DNA of 64,000 nucleotides. Source: Tetrastigma voinierianum. Lineage: Eukaryota > Streptophyta > Magnoliopsida > Vitales > Vitaceae. Each line of letters opens with the position of its first letter. The stretch's first letter is position 1. Under the pieces are notes generated by a model. The model was given only the letters and a program-made list of their open reading frames with translations, was not told the DNA's origin and did not search any database. The position numbers were made by a program, and so were the translations under genes. Of this stretch, positions 48,731 through 59,866 are shown piece by piece. The DNA lies in the NCBI GenBank assembly GCA_016808115.1, contig JAEQBH010002953.1, positions 283,501 through 347,500 on the forward strand. Reading direction: 5' to 3'.

Positions 48731-50795
48731 TGTAAGACCGAAGAAATTAAATTCTGGAATAAGGACAATCGTAATTTTAATTACAAAAGTGTAATTACGG
48801 TTAAAAATCAAGTAATTAATTCTCTAGATCTCGGATGGCAGCAGTTATCTGGGTTGGAATCGATCTCATAGTCCCTAGTTGTACGTAAAATTTCGCAATT
48901 TTCTGAGACGGTCGGAGTCGACACGTTTTTCGAGGCATCGTTGTTCGGGTGCCGTAAACCGATTTTCGATGCGACGAAAGGCCTGAAATAGCATGTACTC
49001 ATGTACCATAAGTGGTATGAGTAGAGAAATAATAATGAAAATGGACGATCAAGGTAGTCTTAGAACATCAAAGCTGAAAGAAGGAATTAATCAAATAAAA
49101 TGGATTAAATGAGAAATGTCAAATCATAGACAGTGACCTTCTCAAATGAAAATGAGGCAAAAACGGGCTGGACTGGCAGTAGCTGGAAAACAGAATGAAA
49201 ATGGCGTTTCTAGAGAGAGGATGTCCTCCTTCTCTCTAGAATTGTGGGAAATCGGACCGTTGGATTTCGACGGAGCAAGAGGGGAAAACGTTCTACGCGG
49301 AGTAGGCTACGCGTGGACCCCGGGTTTGCGAGTTTTTGACAACTCCAAGAGGTAGGATTTTCTCACTACTTGTGTTTTGTCCCGGGTACAGGGTTTTCGA
49401 TGTTGATTAGTTTGAGGCCGTGAGGCCGTTTGATCGATCGAAACATGGGACCGAATTGTGGGAATTTATTTGGGATTTTCTCTTGTGGCCGTGACTGCCT
49501 AGAAATAATTAGGGGCTGTTTGGTTGTGATGGGTGTTAATTTGTGCATTAAATGCTTGCTTGATATGCTTTGGGCCGGGAATGGCCGTGGATCGCAATTC
49601 ACTAAGTGAACCGGTGTTTTGTGATTTTCCGGGAATAGTAAGCGAAGTTTCACTTATTCGAATAGTGTTCTAAAATATATATTTTGTGAAAGTACGTGTT
49701 GGCAGTGATTTAAATTGAAATTTTCGTGTGCTGATCATTAGCCGTGAGCTAATTTTGATGTGTGATTTAAAGTTTTATGTAAATATATTCATGTATATAT
49801 ATATTTGCATGTGATTTAGACTGAATTGGAACTGGCATACATGCATTCCATATGCACTGGAACATCCTAGGAATATAGGAATGAGTGCATGAGATGAGTC
49901 TAGAGAAATAAGGTTCGGAGGGTAGTCTAAAATGTAAATTATCGGAGGGTAGTCAAACTAAATAATATATCAACCGTCGGGCGGCCCGAGTTGATATTTA
50001 TTAATCGGAGAGGTGATCCACAAATTAAAGAATATATCAGCCAGTCGGACGGCCCAGTTGATATTTATTCATCGAGGAGTAGTCCACAAACAATTAATAT
50101 ATATCGATCGTCGGAGGCGGCCCAATTGATATACATATTCATCGGAGGTTGCCCACTAATAAATTAATGAATTCTCATGCGGAAGCAGGCGAGTGTGAGA
50201 GTCGGTGAGGGCTCGGGATGCGAGGTTGGTCCACGTAGACATTCAAGTAGGACAATACAATTTGCTTGAATGTTTGTTTAAGTGGAACGTGCATTTTGCC
50301 TTAGGTGGTGAGTAGCCCACTTAGGCTGATTCTCTGCGAGCTTTAGCTCACCCGTCGTGGGATCCCCTTTTCAGTCACGGGGGGTGTGCGAGGAGAAGAC
50401 TCATCCTAGAGACCATGGATTAGAAGAAAAGCGGGATTGTGGCTTTGGCTTGGCCGATATCTACATGTATTAGAATTTTCCCTAATTTTAATATATATTT
50501 GTATGAAGTAAAACATTTGAACTCTTGTAACTATTGGGTATATAGTTGACTTCATGGTTAGTATGTATTATGAGGATCATTGTGAGCTAAATGGTGCTAT
50601 TACTCATGTGATTTGATCTTGGATATATTGAATATAAATTGGGTACTTAGGACGGGTTTCATGCGGAGTATTTTAATTGGGTGAGCTCCATTACAAAGGA
50701 GACTGCCCGATTTTCTAAAGTGGCGTCGGGTAACCCGACCTCCGCTTATGTCAGGTGTGGGTAGTCAACGGACCCCCGGGTTTTGGGGCGTCACA
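48731..50795 (+). mobile_element. 5' LTR of element 3
   Basis: 2065 bp, starting TGTAAGACCG and ending GGCGTCACA, with the dyad array at 49915-50165 (about four units). It is the best-preserved A1 LTR and the reference used here. Confidence 0.9.
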
Positions 50796-50798
50796 GCT

Positions 50799-50810
50799 TG
50801 GTATCAGAGC
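50799..50810 (+). other. Primer-binding site of element 3
   Basis: TGGTATCAGAGC lies three bases after the LTR end, an exact plant initiator tRNA-Met complement. Confidence 0.95.
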
Positions 50811-52780
50811 TTAGGTATACGAATACCTAGGGAGCTCGGGTTTGGGTATCCATCACCACTAGGTGGTTTGATGTGGAACTTAGGTAGGTGGAAACCTATG
50901 GATGGAGGATTTGGAGCTTAGGCCATAGTTGAGGAAGAGCATCACCACTAGGTGTGGTTTGATGTTCGGTTTAGGTATGAGATTACCTAGAAAATCACGG
51001 GACAAAACTAGGACACTACGTGCATGTGTGTATGTGTTTTGTGTGATTTTGTAGATAGTGGTGAATTATTGTGTGAACATGTGAAAGTTGATGAATGGTG
51101 TGTATGCCATGTTGTTTGTGTTGTGAATTGTTGTGTGCTTAAGTGGTTAGCACATGGGTGTTGGAACATGTTTAGGAGTTTTTACAGTGTGTAAAAACTG
51201 GATCAAAACGAAGAAATAAAATAAATGGAAATAAATTGGAAAATTTTAGTGGGTTTAAAGGTGAAGAAATTTAAATTTTAAGGTTTTACGATTGTAAGCT
51301 GAAGAAAAGAGTCAAATCAAATAAATTTTACTAAATTTATTTGGATTGTGGAAAGATGAGAGAAATTTTAAAGTTAAGAAAAATAGAATTTTACTAAATT
51401 TATTTGATGAGGAATTGAAGAAAATAATTTTCCATGATTTTACAAGTGGTAAAATTGAAGAGAAAATGGAAGAAAGATAAATTTTATAAATTTATTGAGT
51501 GGAAAATTTTTTGAGTGAAAAGCGGAAAGGAAAATAAATTTTATAAAATTTATTTGGTTATGAGGTGAGAAAATAATTTTCTAAGGTTTTATATGGTATA
51601 AAATTTAAGAAAATGGGGTTAAATAAATTTTTATAAATTTATTTGAGTATTAAAGAAAGTGGAAAAAAATTTGATTTAGTGATTTTAGAACTTTTTCGAT
51701 TCACGAAATAATAAATAAAAACATTTATAAGAAAAATATCTCTTTTTTTCAGAGGAAATCGATTTTTTGGGCTCACCTTAATTATATAGTGAAAAAAAAA
51801 AAATTGTGTTTGCAATACGGTTTTTGTATTACGAGAAGAAGGGAGAAATTTGCTGAGAGTGTATTGCAACTTAAAGGCTTGGAGGGGGCTTGAGTGTATT
51901 GCAATACTGCTAGCTGGAGAGGTGTATTGCAATAGAAATTATATTGTGGTGGGAGGGCTGCGGAGGAAGCGTATTCTTATTACAAAAATTGTATTCTCGA
52001 CAGAAGCGGCGGCGGTTGGGGCGCTGGCGGTGGGTCTGTGAGGCGGCCTTGTGGGCGTGGCTGTGACGAGCTCGCGAGGGCACGCGGGCGCAGCCGCATG
52101 CGTGAGCGCCTTGTAGACACAGGCGTGGAGCTGGGGCGCTGGGGCGGCCTTGGGCGAGTGCACTCGGTGCACTCGGCCCATTTTCGATCCGTTTTGACTC
52201 GTTTTTTTTCCTGAGTCACCAAATGAACACTGTTCATTGTAAAAAAAAAAAAAAAAATTCGAAAAAAAAAAAATATTTATTAAATTCAAATAAAAATCAA
52301 ATAAATTTTGATAAAATTTTCGAAAAATAAAATTTTCAAAAATAAAATTTTTGAAAATAAAATTTATTGAAAACAATATTTTAAGCCTTGAAATGATTAG
52401 CACTGCCCCAGGTTATGTGTATGATTAATTGTCTCAAGTTTGTGGTTATGCCTTAGAATGCGTATTAGTTTAACTACCATTTGGAAATGGTGATTGATGA
52501 TTACGTACGAAATTATATGCATGGTGTGATGCGTGTTATAGGAAAATGGGTGAATCTTGGAGTTGGGAATTATGACCTTAGGGATTTGGGTGCTGAAATG
52601 AACAAGAGCCTAGAATTTTATAGAATTAAATGAATTAAGTGGTTGGAATTTAGCACCACTTAGGAAATGAATGGGTTAGTTCATGGTTGTCAAGTCTACT
52701 AGTAATCAGCATCTGCATTACTAGTTAGACTGAAATGAAAGCTAAACGATTCTTGTTGCCATGTTAATTGTGTAAATGGC
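50811..52780 (+). other. Element 3 leader
   Basis: A 2-kb non-coding leader. It includes many 'ataaattttataaatttatt' variants at 51220-51700, three 'gtattgcaat' repeats at about 51860-51930, a GC-rich block at 52010-52190, and A/T homopolymers at 52230-52380. The layout parallels element 2. Apparent minus-strand open frames in the GC-rich part lack motifs. Confidence 0.6.
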
Positions 52781-53130
52781 TAGTAGAGGATGAGGACATG
52801 GAGGACGTCCACGGGTGCTGAGGCGAGCACCACCCCGGTGTTTTAATCGTACACTTTGCAGGGTTGTGAGTATTACGGCCGAATGCTATAGCACGGTGGT
52901 ATAAGCGGGTAGACGGAAGATCTAGTAACCTTGGAGGTTTAGGCGTATCATCCTCCAGGCATTCCACGGGGAAAAGATGGAATGGTGGTAGACCATTGGT
53001 TCATGCGAGCGAGAAAGTGTTAGAGGCTATGGAGATTACCTGCGGCCCGCGACCGGATTAGACTAGGCTGCGTTCATTTGGAGAATGGGGGCTATATATG
53101 GTGGAAATGGGCAGGACCTCTAGAGGACCT
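52781..53130 (+). pseudogene. Element 3 gag, 5' part only
   Basis: It aligns to element 2 from 'gaggacgccgaggacatcca' onward ('gaggacatggaggacgtcca' here) and stops aligning after 'ggtggaaatgggcaggacctctagaggacc'. The rest of gag, including the zinc knuckle, is missing at this position. The continuation is found at 54284. Confidence 0.65.
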
Positions 53131-54283
53131 TAGAGGGCCGTTGTATGTGAGTTCTCCTAGGGATTAGAGGGCGAGAATAGGGATGACATGTCGAGGTTGA
53201 GAGTTAGAGATCTTGGGGACTCTACTCACAGTGGACCTGAGGATTATGGACATGTCAGAGTTCGAGGTCATCCTGAGGATGGATTGGCTGATAGCTTACA
53301 GGGTCGTCATCGATTGTGAGCGTAGGAGGATTACCGCCTACACGCAGGACGGTACTCCTGTGGTATTTCAGGGGGCAAGCACGATATTTTCCCTAGACAG
53401 TATACGAGTCCAGTGTCGAGGGGACGGGTTAAGCGGGTTGGCTGTGAGCCTTGCTTGGAGAGAACGAGGTGAGACCATATTTAGATCTACCTCGAGTAGT
53501 GTGTGAGTTTGTGGATGTTTTTCCAGATAAGCTACCTGAACTACCTCCATAGAGGCGATAGACCGGTGAGTTACACACAGGTATTTCGCCCATCTCTGAC
53601 TCCGCATAGGATGGCACAGTTAGGTGCGGGAACTGGTCAGGTTAAGGAAATTTCTGAGACCCGAGGGGTTTATTAGGCCAAGGCACTTCACCATGGCGTT
53701 TCGGTTCAGTTGCGCGAAGAGAGCAAAGCCAGCCGGTATTGCATCGACTATCGGCAGTTGGACGGGATTCCACGATCGAGAATCGGTACCCATTAGGATT
53801 AACTGATTTGTTTGATCGAGTTGAGAGGAGCGTGGAGTCTACTCAGATGAACCTTACGCCTTGGTTATCATCAACTGAGAGTTAGGGAGACAGATATCCC
53901 TAAGACAGTGTTTAGGACGCGTTATGGGCACTATGAGTTTAGGGTGATGCCCTTCGGATTGACGAATGCGCCAGCAACATTCATGGATCTCATGCATAGG
54001 GTATTACAAGAGATTCGTGGATGACATCTTGATCTACTCGGTCCAGGTAGGGCGTAGTCTCGCCAGTTGTTTCTGGTGCTAAGAGACCATGGAGTTGTAC
54101 GCTAAGTTCGATGAGTGCGAGTTTTGAAGCGGGGTGAGGTTTTGGGACACGTGGTGTTAGCATCAGGAGTGTCAGTCGACCTAGAGAAGGTTGAGGCAGT
54201 GATATGTTGGAAGAGACCGAATGTCAATCTTCGAGATACGTAGTTTCTTGGGATTGCACAGGTATTCTGAGAGACACGAGGTA
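53131..54283 (+). pseudogene. Element 3 protease end and reverse transcriptase
   Basis: The frame 53213-53506 contains 'ILRMDWLIAYRVVIDCERRR', the linker between protease and RT. The RT palm follows ('MPFGLTNAPATFMDLMHR' at about 53946-53999) and 'FVDDILIYS' at about 54013-54039, with the catalytic V-D-D readable. The connection motif runs to 'gagacacgag' at 54275, where homology to RT ends abruptly. Frameshifts separate patches. Confidence 0.85.
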
Positions 54284-54880
54284 AATTTTGAATTGTCCAT
54301 TCGGACGGGATCGTAGGACTTCGCCTACGGGACATGGACTCCATGGTTGGGGCGATCCTGACCATAGAGAGAGATTGAGGATACTTGGAACACTCGGGAT
54401 ACGGGTGTTGGTAACAAGAGGGAGGATCAGCTTTCTCCTAGTTCGGGGAAGAAGTAGAAGACCTTCACCTTAGTTTGGGACTAGGGCCGAGGATTGAGCA
54501 TGGTGGGATTTCCCCGAGAGACGGGGATCCCAGACTTTGGGGCGGCCACCCAGTCCAGTTAGCCTGTAAGGAGAGGGGTATACAGTTCATTTCCTCCACT
54601 GCCTAGTAAGGGTTAGAGGAACTAGTTTCGATTTCGAGTGCTGCTGAAGCCTCGGCCAAACCTGAGATTGGCGAGAATTTAGAGTGTGGGTCGAAGTCAG
54701 GGACAGGTCAGAGTTGCGCAGCGGATGCGTGGTGGACCTTAGGGTGGTAGACCTATTGGTTGTTGATGTCAGGTTTGACATGGATGAATTGACAACCATC
54801 GGGTTGTCAGTAATTGAGACCTAGGCCGGGTTGTTATACTCGACACGACATTAGGTTTGGGCTTAGAGGTTAAGGCCTTT
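54284..54880 (+). pseudogene. Displaced gag 3' / protease 5' segment in element 3
   Basis: From 54284 the sequence matches element 2 gag at 36720 onward. The shared text is 'tgtccattcg.acgg/tgctaggat.gtagg' followed by 'gacatggactccatggttgggg' and 'ctgaccatagagagaga'. It then degrades through the post-knuckle region to 'gggcttagaggtt' (54860), which in element 2 lies in the protease (37402). So this block sits after RT instead of before it. The knuckle itself is not intact. Confidence 0.75.
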
Positions 54881-55440
54881 AGAGAAGCCAGGTATAGATG
54901 TTTTCCCTAGGATGCAGGGTGAGTTGGCGATAGGTCGGATTATAGTGAGAGATCTACAGAAGTTACGCTCATGGTGGAACCGGGATTGGTTGTCACAGTA
55001 TGACATCATTGCGTTCGTATGCACGGTAACATCCCGTCGAGTCGGGTGTGAGTGCAAGGTATGGTCATTCACCTCTTGGTGGCCCGGGTTAGGTTGTCTT
55101 TAGGACTACGTCTAATGAAGACTCATAGTTGAGTCAAGAAATGTAAGAGATTCGAAGTGTAAGCCGAGAAGTTATGTGATCGAGATGAAAACACACTGTC
55201 AGGTTATCACGTAGACTGAGAGTTGAGTGATAGGAGTCGGGGGTGACTCGAGGTTTGGATACCCTTTGGAAATTTCATTGGATGTTGTTGAGTTGGCAAG
55301 GGCTTGGTAAATGGATGTCATACATGGCATGGATTGAGTTGTGATCCATTGGATTATCGATGATTGTGACCTTGGAGAGGTTAGCGTTTACACACCAAGC
55401 AAGGGTAGTGTAGGGTTAGGTGTATATGGATTATATACAG
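54881..55440 (+). other. Unassigned part of element 3 interior
   Basis: It lies between the displaced gag block and integrase. Frames are short. By position it should hold RNase H and the integrase N-terminus, but neither the 'DHKSLKY'/'ANVVADA' motifs nor an HHCC finger is readable. Confidence 0.4.
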
Positions 55441-56160
55441 GTGTTAGAGGACATGCTGTGAGCATGTGTCCTGGGTCATAAGGGTAGAGGAGCAACTGCC
55501 CTTAGTGGAATTCGCCTACAACAACAATTATCAGGCGAGTATACAGATGGCACATGTGAGGCATTGTATGGGAGGCCATGTAGATCACCGTTTTGTTGGA
55601 CCGAGGTGGGAAGGCTCATCAGCTGGTCTGATCGCGATCAGAGACACCTTAGAGAAGGTGAGCTTGATACGATAACATCTTCTCACGGCTTAGAGCCGAC
55701 AGAAGAGCTATGTTAATGTGTGATGTCGACCCTTAGAGTTCGAGGTTAGTGATCACGTTTCGCCCAGGTGATTGGAGTCTGAGAGAGGTGGTCGAGGTTC
55801 GTGACTTGGGGGCTATCGCCCAGGGTCATTGGACCTCTCGAGATCTTTTCCCGAGAGGATGGGCCTTTGTCAGTGCCGGTTAGCGTTACCGCCCAGCATG
55901 TCAGGTGTCCACGAGGTGTTTCACGTCTCCATGCTCCTGATATATATACTCCAGATCCAGCTCATATGGTGGATTGAAGACAGATTGAGGTTGACACCGA
56001 TGGGACCTTTGAGGAGGGACCAGGGTGCATTGTTTGTAGTCGTGATCAGGTTTTGCGACGCAAGACCGTGAGGCTAGTGAGAGTGCTATGGCGGCACTGT
56101 GGAGTGGAGGAGTCAACGTGGGAGCGGGACCGTGCGGGCTACCTATCCCTTCTTGTTTAG
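55441..56160 (+). pseudogene. Element 3 integrase, C-terminal half
   Basis: The frame 55466-55675 reads 'EEQLPLVEFAYNNNYQASIQMA' then 'DTLEKVSLIR'. The frame 55829-56071 reads 'VHEVFHVSML' and the tail toward 56150 encodes a 'W..H..EE..W' pattern like the chromodomain-like C-terminus of plant Ty3/Gypsy integrases. The core's N-terminal half is not recognisable. Broken by frameshifts. Confidence 0.8.
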
Positions 56161-56280
56161 GGATGAAAGTGCGTGATTTAGTCGTTTAAGGTTTAAATGA
56201 TTAGTTTACATGCATGATAGAATGTAGCGTTGCATATGCATGTCGCGCGGTATGATAGTCCTGAATTTCGGACAGTTTTT

Positions 56281-56291
56281 AAGGAAGGGAA
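56281..56291 (+). other. Polypurine tract of element 3
   Basis: AAGGAAGGGAA immediately precedes TGTAAGACAG of the 3' LTR. Confidence 0.9.
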
Positions 56292-58345
56292 TGTAAGACA
56301 GAAATTCCAAATTAGGAATAAGGGCAAAATCGTAATTTTAATTACAAAAGTGTAATTACGGTTAAAATCCGTGTTAATTCTCTAGATCTCCCGGATGGTA
56401 AAAACGGTTATCTAGTTGGAATCGTCTCGCAAAATCTAGTTGTACGTGGAATTTCATAATTTTCGGAGACAGTCGGAGTCGGCACGTTTTTCGAGGCATC
56501 GTGTTGGGTCTGCGGAAATAATAGATTTCGATGCGACGAAAGGCACGAGATAGCATGTACTCATGTACCATAAGTGGTATGGTAGAAATAATGAAAATGG
56601 ACGATCAAGGTAGTGCCGAACATCAAAACTGGAGAAAGAAGGAATTAATCAAATAAAATGGATTAAATGAGAAATGTCAAATCATGAACAGTGACCTTCT
56701 CAAATGAAAATGAGGCAAAAACGGGCTGGACTGGCAGTAGCTGGAAAACAGAATGAAAATGGCGTTTCTAGAGAGAGGATGTCCTCCTTCTCTCTAGAAT
56801 TGTGGGAAATCGGACCGTTGGATTTTATTGAACAGAGGGAAAACGTTCTACGCGGGTAGGTAATCTGCAGCGTGGACCCCGGGTTTGCGAGTTTTGACAA
56901 CTCAAGAGGTAGGATTTTCTCCCTACTGTGTTTTATTCCCATTTTAAGAGGGTTTTTCGATGTTTCGATTAGTTTGAGGCCGTGAGGGTAGACCAGTGGG
57001 TCCCAAAACGCTGGGACCGAATTGTGGGAATTTATTTGGGATTTTCTCTTGCTGGCCGTGGCGCGAGAAATAATTGAAATTTGTTTGGATTTGTGATGGG
57101 TGTTAATTTGTGCATTAAATGCTTGCTTGATATGCTTTGGGCCGGGAATGGCCGTGGATTGCGGGTTCACTAAGTGAACCGGTGTTTTCAATGATTTTCG
57201 GGAATGAAGTAAGCGAGGTTTCACTATTCCCGAATATGTTCTAAAATATATTTTTGTGAAATCGTGTTGGCAGTGATTTAAATTAAATTATAGTGTATGA
57301 TCATTAGCCAAGTGAGCTAATTTTGATGTGTGATTTAAGTTTTATGTAAATATATTCATGTATATATATTTGCATGTGATTTAAGCGAATTGGAGCGGCA
57401 TACATGCATTCCATATGCCTTCAGGAACATCCTAGGAATATAGGAATGAGTGCATGAGATGAGTCTAGAAATAGGGTTCGGAGGAGTAGTCTAAAATGTA
57501 AATTATCGGAGGTAGTCAAAACTAAATAATATATCAGCAGTCGGAGGCGACGAGTTGATATTTTATTAATCGGAGGAGTGATCCACAAATTAAAGAATAT
57601 ATCAACCGTGGAGCGGCCCGGTTGATATTTATTCATCGGAGGGTAGTCGGCAAACAATTAATATATATTGATCGTCGGGCGGTGATTGATATATATATTC
57701 ATGGAGGGTGCCTATAAATTAATAATTCTCATCACGAGAGGCTTAGGCGAGTGTGAGAAATCGATGAGGGCTGGGATCCCCGGAGTTAGTCACGTAGACA
57801 TTTGAAGTAGGATCATGCATTTGCTTGAATGTTTGTTTTAAATTCGGTATTGCACGCACTTAGGTGGTGAGTAGCCAACAGGGCGGTCTCCTCTTGTTTT
57901 AGCTGTGCCCGTCGTCAGGATCCACTTTCTGTAGTCTGAAGTGTGCGAGAAACTCATCTGAGACCATGGATTAGAAGAAAAGCAGTTGTGGCTTTGGCTT
58001 AACGATATCTACATGTGGTAAATTTTCCCTAATTTTAATATATATTTGTATAAAACATTTGAACTCTTGTAACTATGGGTATATAGTTGACTTCATGGTT
58101 AGTATATTATAAGGGGATCATTGTGGGCCTAAATGGTCTTATTACTCATGTGATTTGATCTCTTACTGATATATTGAATATAAATTGGACTGCTTGGAAC
58201 GGAGTTTCGTACGGGTATTTCTAATGGGGTAAGGCTCCAGTACAAAGGAGACTACATGATTCACTCTAAGTGGCGTGGTGTGACCTCCACTTAATATTCC
58301 GCGGAGTTAAGCGGGTAGTCAGGACCCGGAGTTTTAGGCGATCAC
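56292..58345 (+). mobile_element. 3' LTR of element 3
   Basis: 2054 bp, partner of 48731-50795. Long identical runs (for example 'aggatgtcctccttctctctag' regions at 49220 and 56780) contrast with scattered indels elsewhere. It ends GGCGATCAC (final base lost or altered). Confidence 0.9.
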
Positions 58346-58514
58346 GAGGAAAATGTGTTTGAAATAGACAGATACTTGAGAAGAAGAAAAATGCGAAGAA
58401 CATAAAAGAAAAAGCAAATGGTTTTCTCAAAATTATCTCAAGAAACAAAAGAAATTTAGAGAACAATGGTATCAAACTATGGAAACAATGAAATGAATAT
58501 TCCAATGTTCACAT
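58346..58514 (+). pseudogene. Endogenous pararetrovirus: short segment between movement protein and capsid
   Basis: Charged, Lys/Glu/Arg-rich codons between element 3 and the C LTR. By position it joins the movement-protein region to the capsid region. Stops present. The last five bases, CACAT, are the TSD of the next LTR. Confidence 0.5.
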
Positions 58515-59866
58515 TGTAATGCCCAATCAAGGGTGTCCGTTGACTGCGTCGACCGCGGAAATCCACGTGTCTCACATCGTGAGGCACGTACATGTAAACC
58601 GGCCAGTTGGGCGTATATCCATTGACACAATTATATATTTTATACAAAAATGATTTATTTCAATTGTGTTTAATTACAATTTATCTGAAAAATGGGTTTC
58701 TTGCCCGGAATTTTACAAAGAACAAAATTACGAAGATAAAATTGCATCTTGGCCGTTTCTATTACCGCCTGTAAGGCCCGGGGCGTTCCATCCCTAGCGC
58801 GTCTTCGGTACCTAAAATAGTCCCACGGCCCAGGTGAGCAAAGCCGGTAGTGGAATTTCCCCCTACTTGGATTACTCCCCACTAAGTGCGATGCAATGGC
58901 ACACAAACATATTACATGCTAATATATCACTCATGCGAGATATTAACATAATTTAATCCATGCATCATGTTATTCGGTTTATAATAATAACATAGCTTAG
59001 CTCACATGGACTAGGCACTATCCGTGATTCGTCTTGGAGCGCCCACAACATCACACAAACATATTATTTTCTCATGGTAATAACATAACACCACGCAAAT
59101 CAAGCAAAACACCCAAACAGTCCGTGAATTTCATCCAAAACACTACGAGGATTTCCTAACTGGTCAAGCTGGGCGAGACCACGACCATCGGGCCTCAACC
59201 GATCCCCATCCATTACATAACCCTTAAGCAAAAGTAAAGCAAGTAGGAGAGAAAAACCCACACCTTTTACGGAGTTTAATCGGCTCCCAGCTGGTAACCA
59301 CGTGTAGTCCTTTAGTGGGGAGCTGACTTTGCTCCTTGTCTGCGTCGAGCCAGCGGTCGTCGCGGGAATTTTAGAGGAGGTGGAGCCTCTCTCACAAGAA
59401 ACCCTCTCTTCCTCACTCTCCTTTCTCGGTTGGTCTCTCCCTCTCTCCCTCTTCCAAGGCGATTTGGAAGACTTGGTGAGGAAAGTCCTCTCATCGCCAC
59501 ATGTCCATTTCTCATTGGACACCTTGGATACCCCACCTTATCATATCCATCTACCTTGAATATCCACTCTAATGGCATCATGCCATGTGTCTAAAGTGAG
59601 CCCCATGACCTCAAGTTCTTCACATCTGCCTTTGGACCGCATTAAAGCTCTGGGCCCTCCCAAAAGCGTGCCAAGTGTCGCCCATCCCTACGTACCTCGG
59701 CTTGTGAAATTCGTCTCGAGTCGTGAGGTGACGTGGCGTAGATTCATAAGACTATTCCAACGGTGAATTCCGTTTCGTCATCCGAGATCTAGAAAAATTC
59801 CGGATTTTCAACCGAAATTACCATTTTATCCTTCCTTAGAAAACATGGATTTTCAGGGGTCTCACA
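58515..59866 (-). mobile_element. Family C solo LTR with perfect TSD
   Basis: It starts TGTAATGCCC and ends GGGGTCTCACA, 1352 bp. Flanks CACAT (58510-58514) and CACAT (59867-59871) match perfectly. It is the uninterrupted reference for the split C LTR at 8599/20609. An open frame at 59100-59522 on the minus strand lies in the LTR and has no coding support. Confidence 0.9.

Larger units (their letters stand above)
48731..58345 (+). mobile_element. Element 3: A1 Ty3/Gypsy retrotransposon with rearranged interior
   Basis: Two A1 LTRs (48731-50795 and 56292-58345), a perfect tRNA-Met primer-binding site and a polypurine tract bound an interior of 5.5 kb. The order of homologous blocks, compared with element 2, is gag 5' part, protease end plus RT, gag 3' part plus protease start, then integrase, with RNase H missing. 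It is inserted in the viral movement-protein/capsid junction. A clear TSD was not found (CGAAA left, GAGGA right). Confidence 0.9.

Noticed and set aside
48726..58350. TSD for element 3
   Set aside because: CGAAA on the left and GAGGA on the right do not match well. The 3' LTR end is eroded, so no duplication is claimed.
59100..59522. 140-residue minus-strand open frame
   Set aside because: Lies wholly in a family C LTR. No motif, and the other C LTR does not preserve it.
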